A stretch of DNA of 64,000 bases, taken from NCBI RefSeq assembly GCF_007680605.1, contig NZ_VEIO01000002.1, positions 637,741-701,740 on the forward strand, read 5' to 3'. The stretch comes from Paenibacillus xylanexedens (GTDB lineage Bacteria > Bacillota > Bacilli > Paenibacillales > Paenibacillaceae). Positions 27,724-35,930 of the stretch are shown piece by piece. Position numbers and translations under genes: made by a program. Below the pieces are notes generated by a model, which ran no database searches, was not told where the DNA came from, and was given only the letters and a program-made list of their open reading frames with translations. How positions within the stretch are numbered: position 1 is the first letter of the stretch; each line of letters begins with the position of its first letter.

Positions 27724-28539
27724 ATGAACACCGTTCTTCGTCACAAGGGATGGACTTGGGGTTTTCGCAGTACCGTATTGTTATATTTCATCGTGCTCAT
27801 TGTACTTCCAATCATCGGTGTGTACGCCAATTCCTTTTCTGAAGGATGGAGCAATTTTGCTGAGAGTATCATGGACCCAATCGCATGGAAGGCAGTATTA
27901 TTAACGGTTCGTCTGGCCGTGGTCGCCGCTTTAATTAATGTGATCTTGGGAACTATGATTGCTTGGGTGTTAACAAGATATCGATTCGTTGGCAGATCCT
28001 TTCTTAACAGTCTCGTCGATTTGCCTTTTGCGTTACCAACAGCCGTAGGCGGTCTGATGATTATGCTGTTGCTCGGCCCGATCAGTGCTGTCGGGAAACT
28101 GGCTGAATCCATGGGGTTTGAAATTGTTTTTCATCAGCCTGCAATTGTGATTGCGATGACCTTTGTTACCTTTCCTTTTGTCATCCGGGCAGTGCAGCCT
28201 TTGCTGGAAGAGATCGATCCTTCCGAGGAAGAGGCTTCGTACACGATGGGTGCTTCCAAGGCACGTACATTCATGCAGGTCATTCTTCCATCCATGGCTC
28301 CTGGCATGATTAGCGGCGGAATGTTGGCTTTTTCCAGAGCACTCGCTGAATTCGGCGCCGTTGTACTGGTAGCTGGCAATATCCCGGGAAGAACGCTAAC
28401 CGCTTCTGTATTTATCTATGGTGAGATTGAAAGTGATAACCCGACAGGAGCGGCCGCTGTATCCGTATTGCTTCTTACACTCTCCTTCCTGATCCTCTGG
28501 CTGATCAATCTGGTACAGATGCGGGGGAGAAGAAGATGA
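27724..28539 (+). CDS. cysT: Sulfate/thiosulfate ABC transporter permease CysT
   Basis: A 271-residue permease with six membrane helices and the ABC EAA loop (EASYTMGASKARTFMQVILPSMAPGMISG). The order permease, permease, ATPase, binding protein and the FALPTAVGGLMIMLLLGP segment mark it as CysT (CysU). With CysW it forms the channel for sulfate import. ATG 27724 follows GGGAGGGAAC. It overlaps cysW by 4 bases. Confidence 0.94.
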   Translation: MNTVLRHKGWTWGFRSTVLLYFIVLIVLPIIGVYANSFSEGWSNFAESIMDPIAWKAVLLTVRLAVVAALINVILGTMIAWVLTRYRFVGRSFLNSLVDLPFALPTAVGGLMIMLLLGPISAVGKLAESMGFEIVFHQPAIVIAMTFVTFPFVIRAVQPLLEEIDPSEEEASYTMGASKARTFMQVILPSMAPGMISGGMLAFSRALAEFGAVVLVAGNIPGRTLTASVFIYGEIESDNPTGAAAVSVLLLTLSFLILWLINLVQMRGRRR

Positions 28540-29333
28540 GAAGACTCTTAATCGGACTTACGTTTGTAGTATTCACACTGCTGTTGATCATTCCTCTTGG
28601 ACGGATTCTGATTGGCGCATTTGAGGATGGTGCAGGCGGCTTTGTTAAAGGCATTATGCGTCCTGAGGCGCTTCACGCACTGATGATGACAGGGCTTGTC
28701 GTTCTGGTGGTTACTCTGTTAAATACATTGTTTGGCATCATGATGGCGATTTATCTGGTCCGCGCAGGATGGCTGAGTGATCGGGTGAAAGGACTGCTTA
28801 ACAGCATTGTCGATTTACCTTATGCGGTATCGCCGGTTATTGGCGGTTTGATGATTGTTTTGTTGCTTGGACCAAACAGCATCATGGGAGGATTTTTTGA
28901 GGGCATCGGATTTAATGTGGTTTACGCTTTTCCAGGGATGGTTATTGCCACGTTGTTCGTTACGTTCCCGTTGATGGTAAGGGAAGTTATGCCAGTCCTG
29001 CAAGAGCTAGGTTCGCAGCAGGAAGAGGCAGCTTCCACACTTGGAGCCTACGGCTGGAGAACGTTCTGGAGCGTTACATGGCCTTCCATCCGCTGGGCAG
29101 TGGTCTATGGTCTGGTTCTGACGGTAGCGCGTTCACTGGGAGAATTCGGGGCGGTATTGGTCGTATCCGGTAACATTATGAATAAAACGCAGACAGCAAC
29201 AACACTGGTGTATCAGGATGTAGAGAATTTCAACGTGTCAGCCGCAAACGGTGTGGCATTGGTGCTGGTAACCTTCTCCGTAGGACTGCTGCTCCTGATG
29301 GAATGGGCCAAGAAGCGAAAGGAAGTGCATTAA
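28536..29333 (+). CDS. cysW: Sulfate/thiosulfate ABC transporter permease CysW
   Basis: A 265-residue second permease half with six helices, the DLPYAVSPVIGGLMIVLLLGP stretch typical of CysW and its EAA loop (EAASTLGAYGWRTFWSVTWPSIRW). The ATGA overlap with cysT suggests coupled translation, and the start has GGGGGAGAAG before it. Confidence 0.94.
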   Translation: MRRLLIGLTFVVFTLLLIIPLGRILIGAFEDGAGGFVKGIMRPEALHALMMTGLVVLVVTLLNTLFGIMMAIYLVRAGWLSDRVKGLLNSIVDLPYAVSPVIGGLMIVLLLGPNSIMGGFFEGIGFNVVYAFPGMVIATLFVTFPLMVREVMPVLQELGSQQEEAASTLGAYGWRTFWSVTWPSIRWAVVYGLVLTVARSLGEFGAVLVVSGNIMNKTQTATTLVYQDVENFNVSAANGVALVLVTFSVGLLLLMEWAKKRKEVH

Positions 29334-29334
29334 G

Positions 29335-30399
29335 ATGCATGTAGAAGTTCGTGATCTGAACAAACACTTTGGTGATTTTCATGCGGTAAAAGATGTCTCG
29401 TTCGATATTGCCAAAGGCCATCTGATCGGTTTGCTCGGCCCCAGCGGAGGCGGGAAAACGTCGATTCTGCGTATGCTCGCAGGGCTTGAAAGCCCAGGGT
29501 CGGGCGAGATCCGCTTCCACGGAAAAGTCGTGAATCATCTGCCGCCTCAAGAGCGAGGCATTGGATTTGTATTTCAGAACTATGCGTTGTTCAAACATAT
29601 GAGTGTTTTTGATAATATTGCGTTTGGTCTCAAGGTGAAAAAGACACCCAAAGCCCAGATTCGTGATCGCGTGATGGAACTCGTTGAGCTGACCGGGCTG
29701 AAAGGTTTCGAACAGCGTTATCCGCACCAGTTGTCGGGTGGACAGCGTCAACGTGTGGCCTTTGCCAGAGCGCTTGCGCCTGAGCCGCAGTTACTGCTTC
29801 TGGACGAACCGTTTGCCGCCATAGATGCTAAGATCCGTCAAGAGCTTCGCTCATGGCTGCGTGAGTTGATCGAGCGGGTAGGCATCACGTCCATCTTTGT
29901 TACTCATGACCAGGATGAAGCGATTGAAGTCGCAGACGAGATTATGATTATCAGCCAAGGCCGTTTGGAGCAAAAGGGTACCCCTTGGGATATTTATAAA
30001 AATCCGCAGACCCCTTTCGTGGCGACGTTTATTGGGGAGTCCACGGTGGTAGAAGATGCCTCTCAGCTGAAAGGTTTCGAGCATGCGGTGCAAGGTGGCA
30101 ATACGCGTGCATTGATCCGACCGGAGTACATCGAGATTGGACTTAAGAATGAATTCACCATGCTGTCTGCAACGGAAAAAGGGATCGTGAAACACCTTCA
30201 CTTCCGCGGTAGTGAATGGATGGTTGAAGTTGAGGTGGAGGGCCATAAGCTCATCACCTATCGCTCATTGGAGAAAACGACACTGGAGATCGGGCAAACG
30301 ATTCGTGTGCTTGTGCACCGCGCCTATTTGTTCAACGACTCGGAGAGCTGGGTTGTCGAGAACCGACTGAAAGAAGATCCGATGCCTGTCATGATCTAG
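29335..30399 (+). CDS. cysA: Sulfate ABC transporter ATP-binding protein CysA
   Basis: A 354-residue ATPase. Walker A GPSGGGKT (about residues 36-43), Q-loop in FVFQNYALFKHM, signature LSGGQRQRVA, Walker B LLLLDEPFAAID and switch His in FVTHDQDEA are complete; a C-terminal TOBE-type domain (about 240-345) gives the CysA length. ATG 29335 lies one base after the cysW stop. Confidence 0.95.
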   Translation: MHVEVRDLNKHFGDFHAVKDVSFDIAKGHLIGLLGPSGGGKTSILRMLAGLESPGSGEIRFHGKVVNHLPPQERGIGFVFQNYALFKHMSVFDNIAFGLKVKKTPKAQIRDRVMELVELTGLKGFEQRYPHQLSGGQRQRVAFARALAPEPQLLLLDEPFAAIDAKIRQELRSWLRELIERVGITSIFVTHDQDEAIEVADEIMIISQGRLEQKGTPWDIYKNPQTPFVATFIGESTVVEDASQLKGFEHAVQGGNTRALIRPEYIEIGLKNEFTMLSATEKGIVKHLHFRGSEWMVEVEVEGHKLITYRSLEKTTLEIGQTIRVLVHRAYLFNDSESWVVENRLKEDPMPVMI

Positions 30400-30444
30400 A
30401 GCCAGTTAATTTAGAATAAAGCAGAAATGAAAGAAGGAGCGGCC

Positions 30445-31512
30445 ATGCAGACGAGCCATAACAAAAAGAAATTTATACCTCTATACGTGATCCTGATGCT
30501 TGTGCTCGTCTGTGTGACTGCCGGATGTAGCAAGCAGGAGCCAGGGCAGCCAGCCGGGGTTTCGAGTGGCGATTCTTCGAACACACTGGTTATTGGTGCA
30601 TATAGCGTAGCGAAGGATGCGGTAGGTGAACTGTTGCCCAAGTTCCAGGCAGAATGGAAGGCCAAGACGGGGCAAACCGTTAACTTTCAGGAGTCTTATG
30701 AAGCTTCAGGAACACAAGCCAGAGCCATTGTTGGCGGGTTCGAAGCGGATGTAGCCCTGCTGGCGATGGAAAGTGACATCGATAAACTGGTGAAGGCCAA
30801 GCTGGTCACTGCGGATTGGAAACAAACGCCGAATGAGGGCATGATTACCCGTTCGATCGTTGTTCTAGGTACACGGGCAGGCAATCCACTGGGGATTAAA
30901 GATTTTCAGGATTTAACCAAGCCTGGCGTAAAGGTGCTGTATCCTAACCCGAAAACATCCGGTGGTGCACAGTGGGATATTAATGCAATCTATGGTGCAG
31001 GATTGAAGCTGTCGGAGGAGAAAGAGGGCAAGAAAGACCCTGCCGCAGCCAAAGCATTTCTGGAAGAGGTGCATCAAAACGTCGAATCCCTGGACAAGAG
31101 TGGTCGTTCCTCGATGGCGGCATTTGAATACGGTGTAGGCGACGTCATCGTAACATACGAGAATGAGTTGCTCGCTCGAATCGCAAAGGGTGTAGATTAT
31201 GATATCGTTGTGCCGAAAAATACGATTCTCATCGAAAATCCTGCAGTGGTGGTGGATAAATACGCCGACAAACATGGTAATCGGGAGCTGGCGGAAGCCT
31301 TTATCGCATACTTGCGGACACCGGAAGCGCAGCGTATTTTTGTGAAACACGGCTTCCGCTCGGTAGATCTGGACGTATTTGCCGAGACGAAAGAATCGTT
31401 CCCGACACCAGCGGGGCTGTTTGATATCAACTATCTGGGAGGCTGGAATGAGGTGCGTAAGACGCTCTATTCCAAGCGCGGAGTCTGGTATCAGGTACTG
31501 GCGGGGCTGTAG
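30445..31512 (+). CDS. sbp: Sulfate-binding lipoprotein
   Basis: A 355-residue extracytoplasmic solute-binding protein of the Sbp/CysP family. The signal ends in a VTAGC lipobox (Cys28). Family marks include YSVAKDAVGELLPKF, VNFQESYEASGTQARAIVGG and LYPNPKTSGGAQWDINAIYG, residues that grip the oxyanion by main-chain NH groups. ATG 30445 is chosen for the AAGGAGCGG site ahead of it; ATG 30427 is weaker. Unusually it is the last gene of the operon, behind cysA. Confidence 0.94.
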   Translation: MQTSHNKKKFIPLYVILMLVLVCVTAGCSKQEPGQPAGVSSGDSSNTLVIGAYSVAKDAVGELLPKFQAEWKAKTGQTVNFQESYEASGTQARAIVGGFEADVALLAMESDIDKLVKAKLVTADWKQTPNEGMITRSIVVLGTRAGNPLGIKDFQDLTKPGVKVLYPNPKTSGGAQWDINAIYGAGLKLSEEKEGKKDPAAAKAFLEEVHQNVESLDKSGRSSMAAFEYGVGDVIVTYENELLARIAKGVDYDIVVPKNTILIENPAVVVDKYADKHGNRELAEAFIAYLRTPEAQRIFVKHGFRSVDLDVFAETKESFPTPAGLFDINYLGGWNEVRKTLYSKRGVWYQVLAGL

Positions 31513-31531
31513 GCCATTGAACAATGAACTA

Positions 31532-31761
31532 TATAAGTTGAACTATTTATTTACACAATAACGGAGAGGACAGAAAAAACCTGGAAAAGCGTAGCGATTG
31601 CCTAAAAGCTTTCTGCAAGAAAGCTACATCGGAAGCATATGCTTATCACCGGATTTTTCCCTTTGGAAAAGGGAATCCAAAAAAATCTGGGGATAACCGC
31701 TACTCTCCAGGTTATTCTGTCATCGGAGTGCTCCGTGTAAGAGGAATCAGTTCAACTTATA
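31532..31761. repeat. Dispersed palindromic repeat family 1, copy A (MITE-like)
   Basis: A 230-base element with near-perfect terminal inverted repeats TATAAGTTGAACT / AGTTCAACTTATA. Inner arms also pair (CGGAGAGGACAGAA with TTCTGTC...CTCCG), and a core has CCGGATTTTTCCCTTT and AAAGGGAATCC. Relative to copy B it has an extra 40 bases holding a small hairpin. TA at both edges is consistent with a TA target duplication as in Tc1/mariner or IS630-type MITEs. It encodes nothing. Confidence 0.8.
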
Positions 31762-31771
31762 CAGGAATGCG

Positions 31772-31808
31772 AACCTTCATTTGCGGCAAGCCGAGATGGA
31801 GGTTTTTT
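31772..31808 (+). terminator. Intrinsic terminator downstream of sulfate operon
   Basis: AACCTTCAT pairs with ATGGAGGTT, then six T residues. It lies beyond repeat copy A, which seems to have inserted between sbp and its terminator. Confidence 0.75.
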
Positions 31809-31821
31809 ACTGCGAAAAGGT

Positions 31822-31857
31822 TATAATAGGGAGTATACTAATACACATGTTGGTATA
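31822..31857 (+). promoter_or_regulatory. -10 element and operator-like palindrome
   Basis: TATAAT at 31822 is followed by a 24-base imperfect palindrome (31834-31857) with outer halves TATACTAA and TTGGTATA, placed where transcription would start for the next gene. This fits a repressor site, possibly TetR-like. Confidence 0.45.
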
Positions 31858-31885
31858 TTCGTAATTGCAGAAAGGCGTGACCGTA

Positions 31886-32332
31886 ATGAGTACAGAGATC
31901 AAATTATCCCAAAGCACAGCGATTCGGCTGGAGCAGGCCCGTGGCAAGGGCATGTCAGAAGCGGATATACTAAAAGCGATTCAAGCCAAGGATGTAGCGG
32001 CTTTTGATAGCGTATCCGAGGAGCATTATCGGTACGATACGTTTTTCTCGTATGCGGACGAGCATGGTGAGAACTTGGAAGGGGCTGTCCGGAACGGGTA
32101 TCGAATAACGTTTAATACGCGTGGCGGGCTTGGCATCTGGCTGGAAAAAGCATTTAATCTGCAAGCAGACAAGGATTTCGCGGTGGGTGAGGGAATCATC
32201 ACCGGTTTGCAGTTGACCGCAGAACAGGCTAAGGTGTTAGAGCAACGTCTGGCATGGAACTGGGTCATCACGGAAGCCTTGGAGGTTCCTGCTGGCCGTG
32301 AACTGACGTTGAAACTGCGTGCGCTGGTGTGA
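31886..32332 (+). CDS. Hypothetical protein
   Basis: A 148-residue soluble protein I do not recognise. It has an Ala/Glu-rich helical N-terminus (STAIRLEQARGKGMSEADILKAIQ), a middle with FFSYADEHGENLEGAVRNGYRI and GGLGIWLEKAF, and no signal peptide, membrane segment or Cys. ATG 31886 is preceded by GAAAGGCG at 8-9 bases; another in-frame start at 31865 lacks one. It stands alone between terminators and has an operator-like palindrome in its promoter. Confidence 0.7.
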   Translation: MSTEIKLSQSTAIRLEQARGKGMSEADILKAIQAKDVAAFDSVSEEHYRYDTFFSYADEHGENLEGAVRNGYRITFNTRGGLGIWLEKAFNLQADKDFAVGEGIITGLQLTAEQAKVLEQRLAWNWVITEALEVPAGRELTLKLRALV

Positions 32333-32355
32333 GCGGACGCATATGCAATTATCAT

Positions 32356-32441
32356 GTCTGAGGCTGGGTTTCTCCAGCCCGGTCAGACGACAGACTTTCC
32401 CGGCCAGCTGTGATGAGCTGGAGTGGGGGAGTCTTTTTTTT
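32356..32441 (+). terminator. Tandem hairpins: GTCTGA stem then T-tailed terminator
   Basis: First hairpin 32356-32388 (GTCTGAGGCTGG with CCAGCC...TCAGAC). Second at 32392-32441 (AGACTTTCCC..CCAGCT / AGCTGG..GGGGGAGTCT) ends in eight T residues. The second is a standard terminator. Confidence 0.75.
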
Positions 32442-32565
32442 GCAAAAGCGGAGGTAGAGGATTACAATTTACATAGAATATTTGAGGCACAACTTCGTTG
32501 ATTACGAAGGAAGAGACATCACATCTGAGCTGAATCGGCTTCAGGGAGCGAGAGGGGAATGCGGA

Positions 32566-33360
32566 ATGAATCAGCTCACATTTCTGGGCACAGGCGATGC
32601 CATGGGTGTCCCGCGAGTGTATTGTAGTTGTGAGGTATGTGCGGAGGCAAGGCAGGCTGGGGAAAATCGGCGGAAACGTTCATCGGTCCTGATTCACAGG
32701 GGCGGTGACTTTCGAGATCAGCATGAAGACGGGATGTTTATGATCGACTGCGGGCCGGATTGGCGTTCTCAGATGGAAGATCACGGAATGCGGATGGTGC
32801 ATACGTTGCTGATTACACATGCTCATTTTGATCATATTGGCGGTTTGCCGGAATGGGCGGATGCGTGCCGTTGGCTAGGCGTGAAGGGAAAACTGTATGC
32901 TCCGCGTGAAGTGATCGTTACGATACAGGGACAATTTCCGTGGCTCGCTCGTCACATGGATTTTTTAGAAACCGATAACGGGATCGAACTTGGTGGATGG
33001 AAGATTCGTTCCTGGAAGGTATGTCATGGACATAACGGTTTTTCATATGCATATCGGCTGGAGCGTGAGGAGTATGCGTGGGCGTACTGTTCAGATGCTA
33101 TAGATTTGAAGGAAGATGAGAAGGAACTGTTGCATGGACTGGATCTGCTGGTTCTGGGGACGAGTTTTGTGCATGAGCTGGCGGAGTTTTCGACGCGTTC
33201 GGTGTATGATATGCAGGAGGCGCAGGAGCTTTTGCGAGAGTTGAAGCCGGGACACACCTATTTTACACATATGTCCCATGATGTAGACGTAAGGCAGGAC
33301 TATAAACTGGATCAGGGCATCACCATAGCACGAACAGGCATGACAGTGACACTGGGTTAG
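32566..33360 (+). CDS. MBL-fold metallohydrolase, PhnP-like
   Basis: A 264-residue beta-lactamase-fold phosphodiesterase. After FLGTGDAMGVP comes a Cys cluster (CSCEVC, residues 20-25) as in PhnP, then FMIDCGPDWR and the metal motif THAHFDH (84-90); later His in KVCHGHNG, Asp in YCSDA and a final TYFTHMSHD complete the dinuclear site. PhnP hydrolyses cyclic ribose phosphates; no phn genes are nearby, so the actual substrate is open. ATG 32566 has GAGAGGGGA 7 bases upstream. Confidence 0.9.
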   Translation: MNQLTFLGTGDAMGVPRVYCSCEVCAEARQAGENRRKRSSVLIHRGGDFRDQHEDGMFMIDCGPDWRSQMEDHGMRMVHTLLITHAHFDHIGGLPEWADACRWLGVKGKLYAPREVIVTIQGQFPWLARHMDFLETDNGIELGGWKIRSWKVCHGHNGFSYAYRLEREEYAWAYCSDAIDLKEDEKELLHGLDLLVLGTSFVHELAEFSTRSVYDMQEAQELLRELKPGHTYFTHMSHDVDVRQDYKLDQGITIARTGMTVTLG

Positions 33361-33508
33361 GATTCGATGTGAAATCAGGCTGCAGTAATGAAATTGGAGA
33401 ATTTGGGATTAAGGAATTAGGGAATAGATTTTGTTGTAAAAAAATAAATGAAGAAGAGCGTATCCTTTACAGGAGGTTCTTCGTTTACATAATGAAACAC
33501 TTAATTAA

Positions 33509-33695
33509 TATAAGTTGAACTATTTTTTACACTATAACGGAGAGGACAGAAAAAACCTGAAAAAGCGAAGCGATCGCCTTTATCACCGGATTTTTCCCTT
33601 TGGAAAAGGGAATCCAGAAAATCTGGAGATAACAGCGATTGAAAGGTTATTCTGTCATCGGAGTGTCCTGTGTAAAATTTTTAGTTCAAATTATA
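33509..33695. repeat. Dispersed palindromic repeat family 1, copy B
   Basis: A 187-base copy with ends TATAAGTTGAACT and AGTTCAAATTATA, the shortest full form and about 80-90% like copy A apart from the 40-base insert. It ends 36 bases before the start of the sigma-factor gene, so it may affect that gene's leader. Confidence 0.8.
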
Positions 33696-33731
33696 TTATT
33701 AATCAGGAACCAGCAAAGGGGGGCCCCCGAG

Positions 33732-34715
33732 ATGGCCTTTGTGAAGTCCGCAGATTGCGAAGTCAACAGACTGCAGCATGAATGGAGTAACACGCTTAAT
33801 CACAAGACGGATCATGTTGGAAATGGCGGAATTGCCAATCAAACGAATCAAGCTAGTCCAATAAAACAAATGACTACAACGAATCAGAGATATGTCATTG
33901 ATTGTACCAAGGATGCTGATGAGAAACGTGTTTCGTATCCCGCGTTGCACGATATATTGCCTGATTTGATGGCTTCACTCTATGCATATTGCATGTCACT
34001 GACAAAATCGGTGACAGAGACAGAGGATCTCGTACAGGAAACTTGCCTTAAGGGCTTATCGTCTACGGTGGTGGTGCAAGCTTCGGAAAAATCCGGGGCA
34101 ATGAACTGGGAGGCCTATCTGATTCGTATTGCACGCAATACCTGGATTGATGGTGTTCGTAAGCAGGAAAAGCTGCGATCTATACTCACTGAGATGGAAC
34201 CTGTCATATCCGACTATACGAATGAAGACACCTTTGAAGAGCTGGAGTCTGCGGTGCAGCTTTTGGTTCACACCTTGCCACCGTGGCAGCGGGCGATTTA
34301 TATATTACGTGAAATCATGGGCTATAAGGCGGCAGAAACTGCTGAGATGCTGCGCACAACCGAAGGTGCTGTTAAAGCGGCATTAAACCGTGCCCGCACA
34401 GCTTTAAGCAAGGTCAGGCATACATTGGAGGAAGCAGGGATGGATGCTGCATTGGAGCAGGGGACGATGGAAGAGCCTGCTGATCTGGAGCAAGAGCAGC
34501 TACGCCATTATCTGATGGCTTTTCGCCAAGGAGATACTGCGCGTCTAATTGATCTGTGCCTGAATCGCACGGATGATCCGATGGCTGTGGCGGGTACGAT
34601 TCTGCAACAGACTCTGCCGTCTCGAGAAATGCAGCCAGTGATGTACGGTTACGCCACTTCGGGCACGAATTCGATGTCTTATAGAGGCGGGTATACGGTT
34701 ATCATGGCTGCCTAA
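33732..34715 (+). CDS. ECF-like RNA polymerase sigma factor
   Basis: A 327-residue sigma-70 family protein. Region 2 spans about residues 72-145 (LYAYCMSLTKSVTETEDLVQETCLKGL, then WEAYLIRIARNTWIDGVRK) and region 4 about 170-228 (LPPWQRAIYILREIMGYKAAETAEML...EGAVKAALNRART). A 65-residue polar N-terminus and a 95-residue C-terminal tail (with EQLRHYLMAFRQGDTARLIDLC, like SnoaL-type extensions) make it longer than basic ECF factors. No anti-sigma gene adjoins it. ATG 33732 follows AAAGGGGGG. It is 18 bases upstream of a clpP gene. Confidence 0.9.
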   Translation: MAFVKSADCEVNRLQHEWSNTLNHKTDHVGNGGIANQTNQASPIKQMTTTNQRYVIDCTKDADEKRVSYPALHDILPDLMASLYAYCMSLTKSVTETEDLVQETCLKGLSSTVVVQASEKSGAMNWEAYLIRIARNTWIDGVRKQEKLRSILTEMEPVISDYTNEDTFEELESAVQLLVHTLPPWQRAIYILREIMGYKAAETAEMLRTTEGAVKAALNRARTALSKVRHTLEEAGMDAALEQGTMEEPADLEQEQLRHYLMAFRQGDTARLIDLCLNRTDDPMAVAGTILQQTLPSREMQPVMYGYATSGTNSMSYRGGYTVIMAA

Positions 34716-34733
34716 TATAAGGAGGCGTCACAT

Positions 34734-35315
34734 ATGAACGTAGTACCGTATGTTGTAGAACAGACCGCTCGCGGTGAGCGGAGTTATGATATTTATTCAC
34801 GTTTGCTGAAAGACCGCATCATTATGGTGTCGGGAGAGATTGAGGATCAGATGGCCAATGCCATCGTGGCCCAATTATTGTTTTTGAGTGCCGAGGACCC
34901 GGATAAAGATATTCAGATGTACATCAACAGTCCGGGGGGATCGGTGACAGCGGGATTCTCCATTTATGATACGATGCAGTTCGTGAAGCCGGATATTTCG
35001 ACGATCTGCACCGGGATGGCGGCGAGTTTCGGTACGATTTTGCTGGTGGGCGGCACTAAAGGAAAACGAATGGCGTTACCGAACAGCGAAATTATGATTC
35101 ACCAGCCCCATGGAGGCACACGCGGGCAGGCATCGGATATGCTGATTCATGCAAACCGCATTATCCAGCACCGCCAGCGCTTGAATGAGCTGCTTGCAGA
35201 CCATACGGGCCAGCCGCTGGAACGGATTGAAAAAGACTCTGATCGGGATTATTTCCTCACAGCAGCCGAAGCCGTGGAATATGGATTGGTAGATAAGGTT
35301 GTTACAGGTGCGTAA
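34734..35315 (+). CDS. clpP: ClpP-family serine protease subunit
   Basis: A 193-residue ClpP with the intact triad Ser98 (GMAASFG), His123 (MIHQP) and Asp172 (DSDRDYF). It differs from housekeeping ClpP in positions around the active site ([10 protein letters not shown] instead of SMGAFLLAAG), so it is likely a second paralogue (ClpP2-like). Without a Clp ATPase beside it, it should work with ClpX or ClpC encoded elsewhere. ATG 34734 follows AAGGAGG. It is probably co-transcribed with the sigma-factor gene and ends at a strong terminator. Confidence 0.93.
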   Translation: MNVVPYVVEQTARGERSYDIYSRLLKDRIIMVSGEIEDQMANAIVAQLLFLSAEDPDKDIQMYINSPGGSVTAGFSIYDTMQFVKPDISTICTGMAASFGTILLVGGTKGKRMALPNSEIMIHQPHGGTRGQASDMLIHANRIIQHRQRLNELLADHTGQPLERIEKDSDRDYFLTAAEAVEYGLVDKVVTGA

Positions 35316-35393
35316 GTGTCACCGTAAATGAAACTGAAGAAGCGAGTGGAACAGAAAACAAGTATAATCGAAACAACGAATGTAAAGATTTGG

Positions 35394-35420
35394 ACGACAG
35401 GGGACTGTCGTTCTTTTTTT
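35394..35420 (+). terminator. Intrinsic terminator after clpP
   Basis: ACGACAG-GGGA-CTGTCGT and TCTTTTTTTG. Confidence 0.9.
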
Positions 35421-35458
35421 GTTTTCTGATGGAGAGAAGAAAAATGGATAAAAATAGG

Positions 35459-35512
35459 TTGACCTTAACCAGGTATAGTGTGTATATTATATATATACAC
35501 TATGCCTGGTTA
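35459..35512 (+). promoter_or_regulatory. Promoter with 47-base operator palindrome of ytrA-type gene
   Basis: TTGACC (35459) and TATATT (35483) form a promoter with an 18-base spacer. A 47-base palindrome at 35466-35512 overlaps it: the arms TAACCAGGTATAGTGTGTAT and its partner match at 20 of 22 positions around a 3-base centre. This is a natural binding site for the GntR/YtrA repressor encoded next. Confidence 0.8.
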
Positions 35513-35550
35513 TTTATATGAAACAACGGCAATGAGGTGAAGGAACGAAC

Positions 35551-35925
35551 ATGAATATACGGATATCCAATGCATCAAGCGATCCCATTTATATCCAGAT
35601 TTTATCCCAGATTCGGCAGAGCATTCTGAACGGAGAACTGGCAGCAGGAGACCACCTGCCTTCCATTCGCCAACTTGCGAAAGATTTGCAAGTCAGCGTC
35701 ATTACGACGAAACGTGTGTATGAAGAGCTGGAAAAGGAGCAACTGATTGATTCCGTGGTTGGCAAGGGAAGTTTTGTATCCGGTGCAAATCAGGATTTTA
35801 TTCGGGAGAGACGTATGAAGCAATTAGAAGCGAAGATGCTTGAGGTTATTCAGGAGAGCAAGGAACTGGGCATGAACGCACAGGATTTGATTCATCATCT
35901 TACTTTGCTGTTAGAGGAGGAATAG
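35551..35925 (+). CDS. GntR-family regulator, YtrA subfamily
   Basis: A 124-residue repressor with a winged helix (about 10-75: PIYIQILSQIRQSILNGELAAGDHLPSIRQLAKDLQVSVITTKRVYEELEKEQLI) and the short C-terminal dimer helix pair of the YtrA group (about 85-124). Such regulators repress their own ABC transporter operons, often induced by cell-envelope antibiotics. ATG 35551 follows GAGGTGAAGGA. The two following ABC genes start within 5 bases of its end. Confidence 0.93.
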   Translation: MNIRISNASSDPIYIQILSQIRQSILNGELAAGDHLPSIRQLAKDLQVSVITTKRVYEELEKEQLIDSVVGKGSFVSGANQDFIRERRMKQLEAKMLEVIQESKELGMNAQDLIHHLTLLLEEE

Positions 35926-35930
35926 GCACG

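Noticed and set aside
33515..33781. Plus-strand frames running through repeat copy B
   Set aside because: They lie in a non-coding palindromic element and have no ribosome site.
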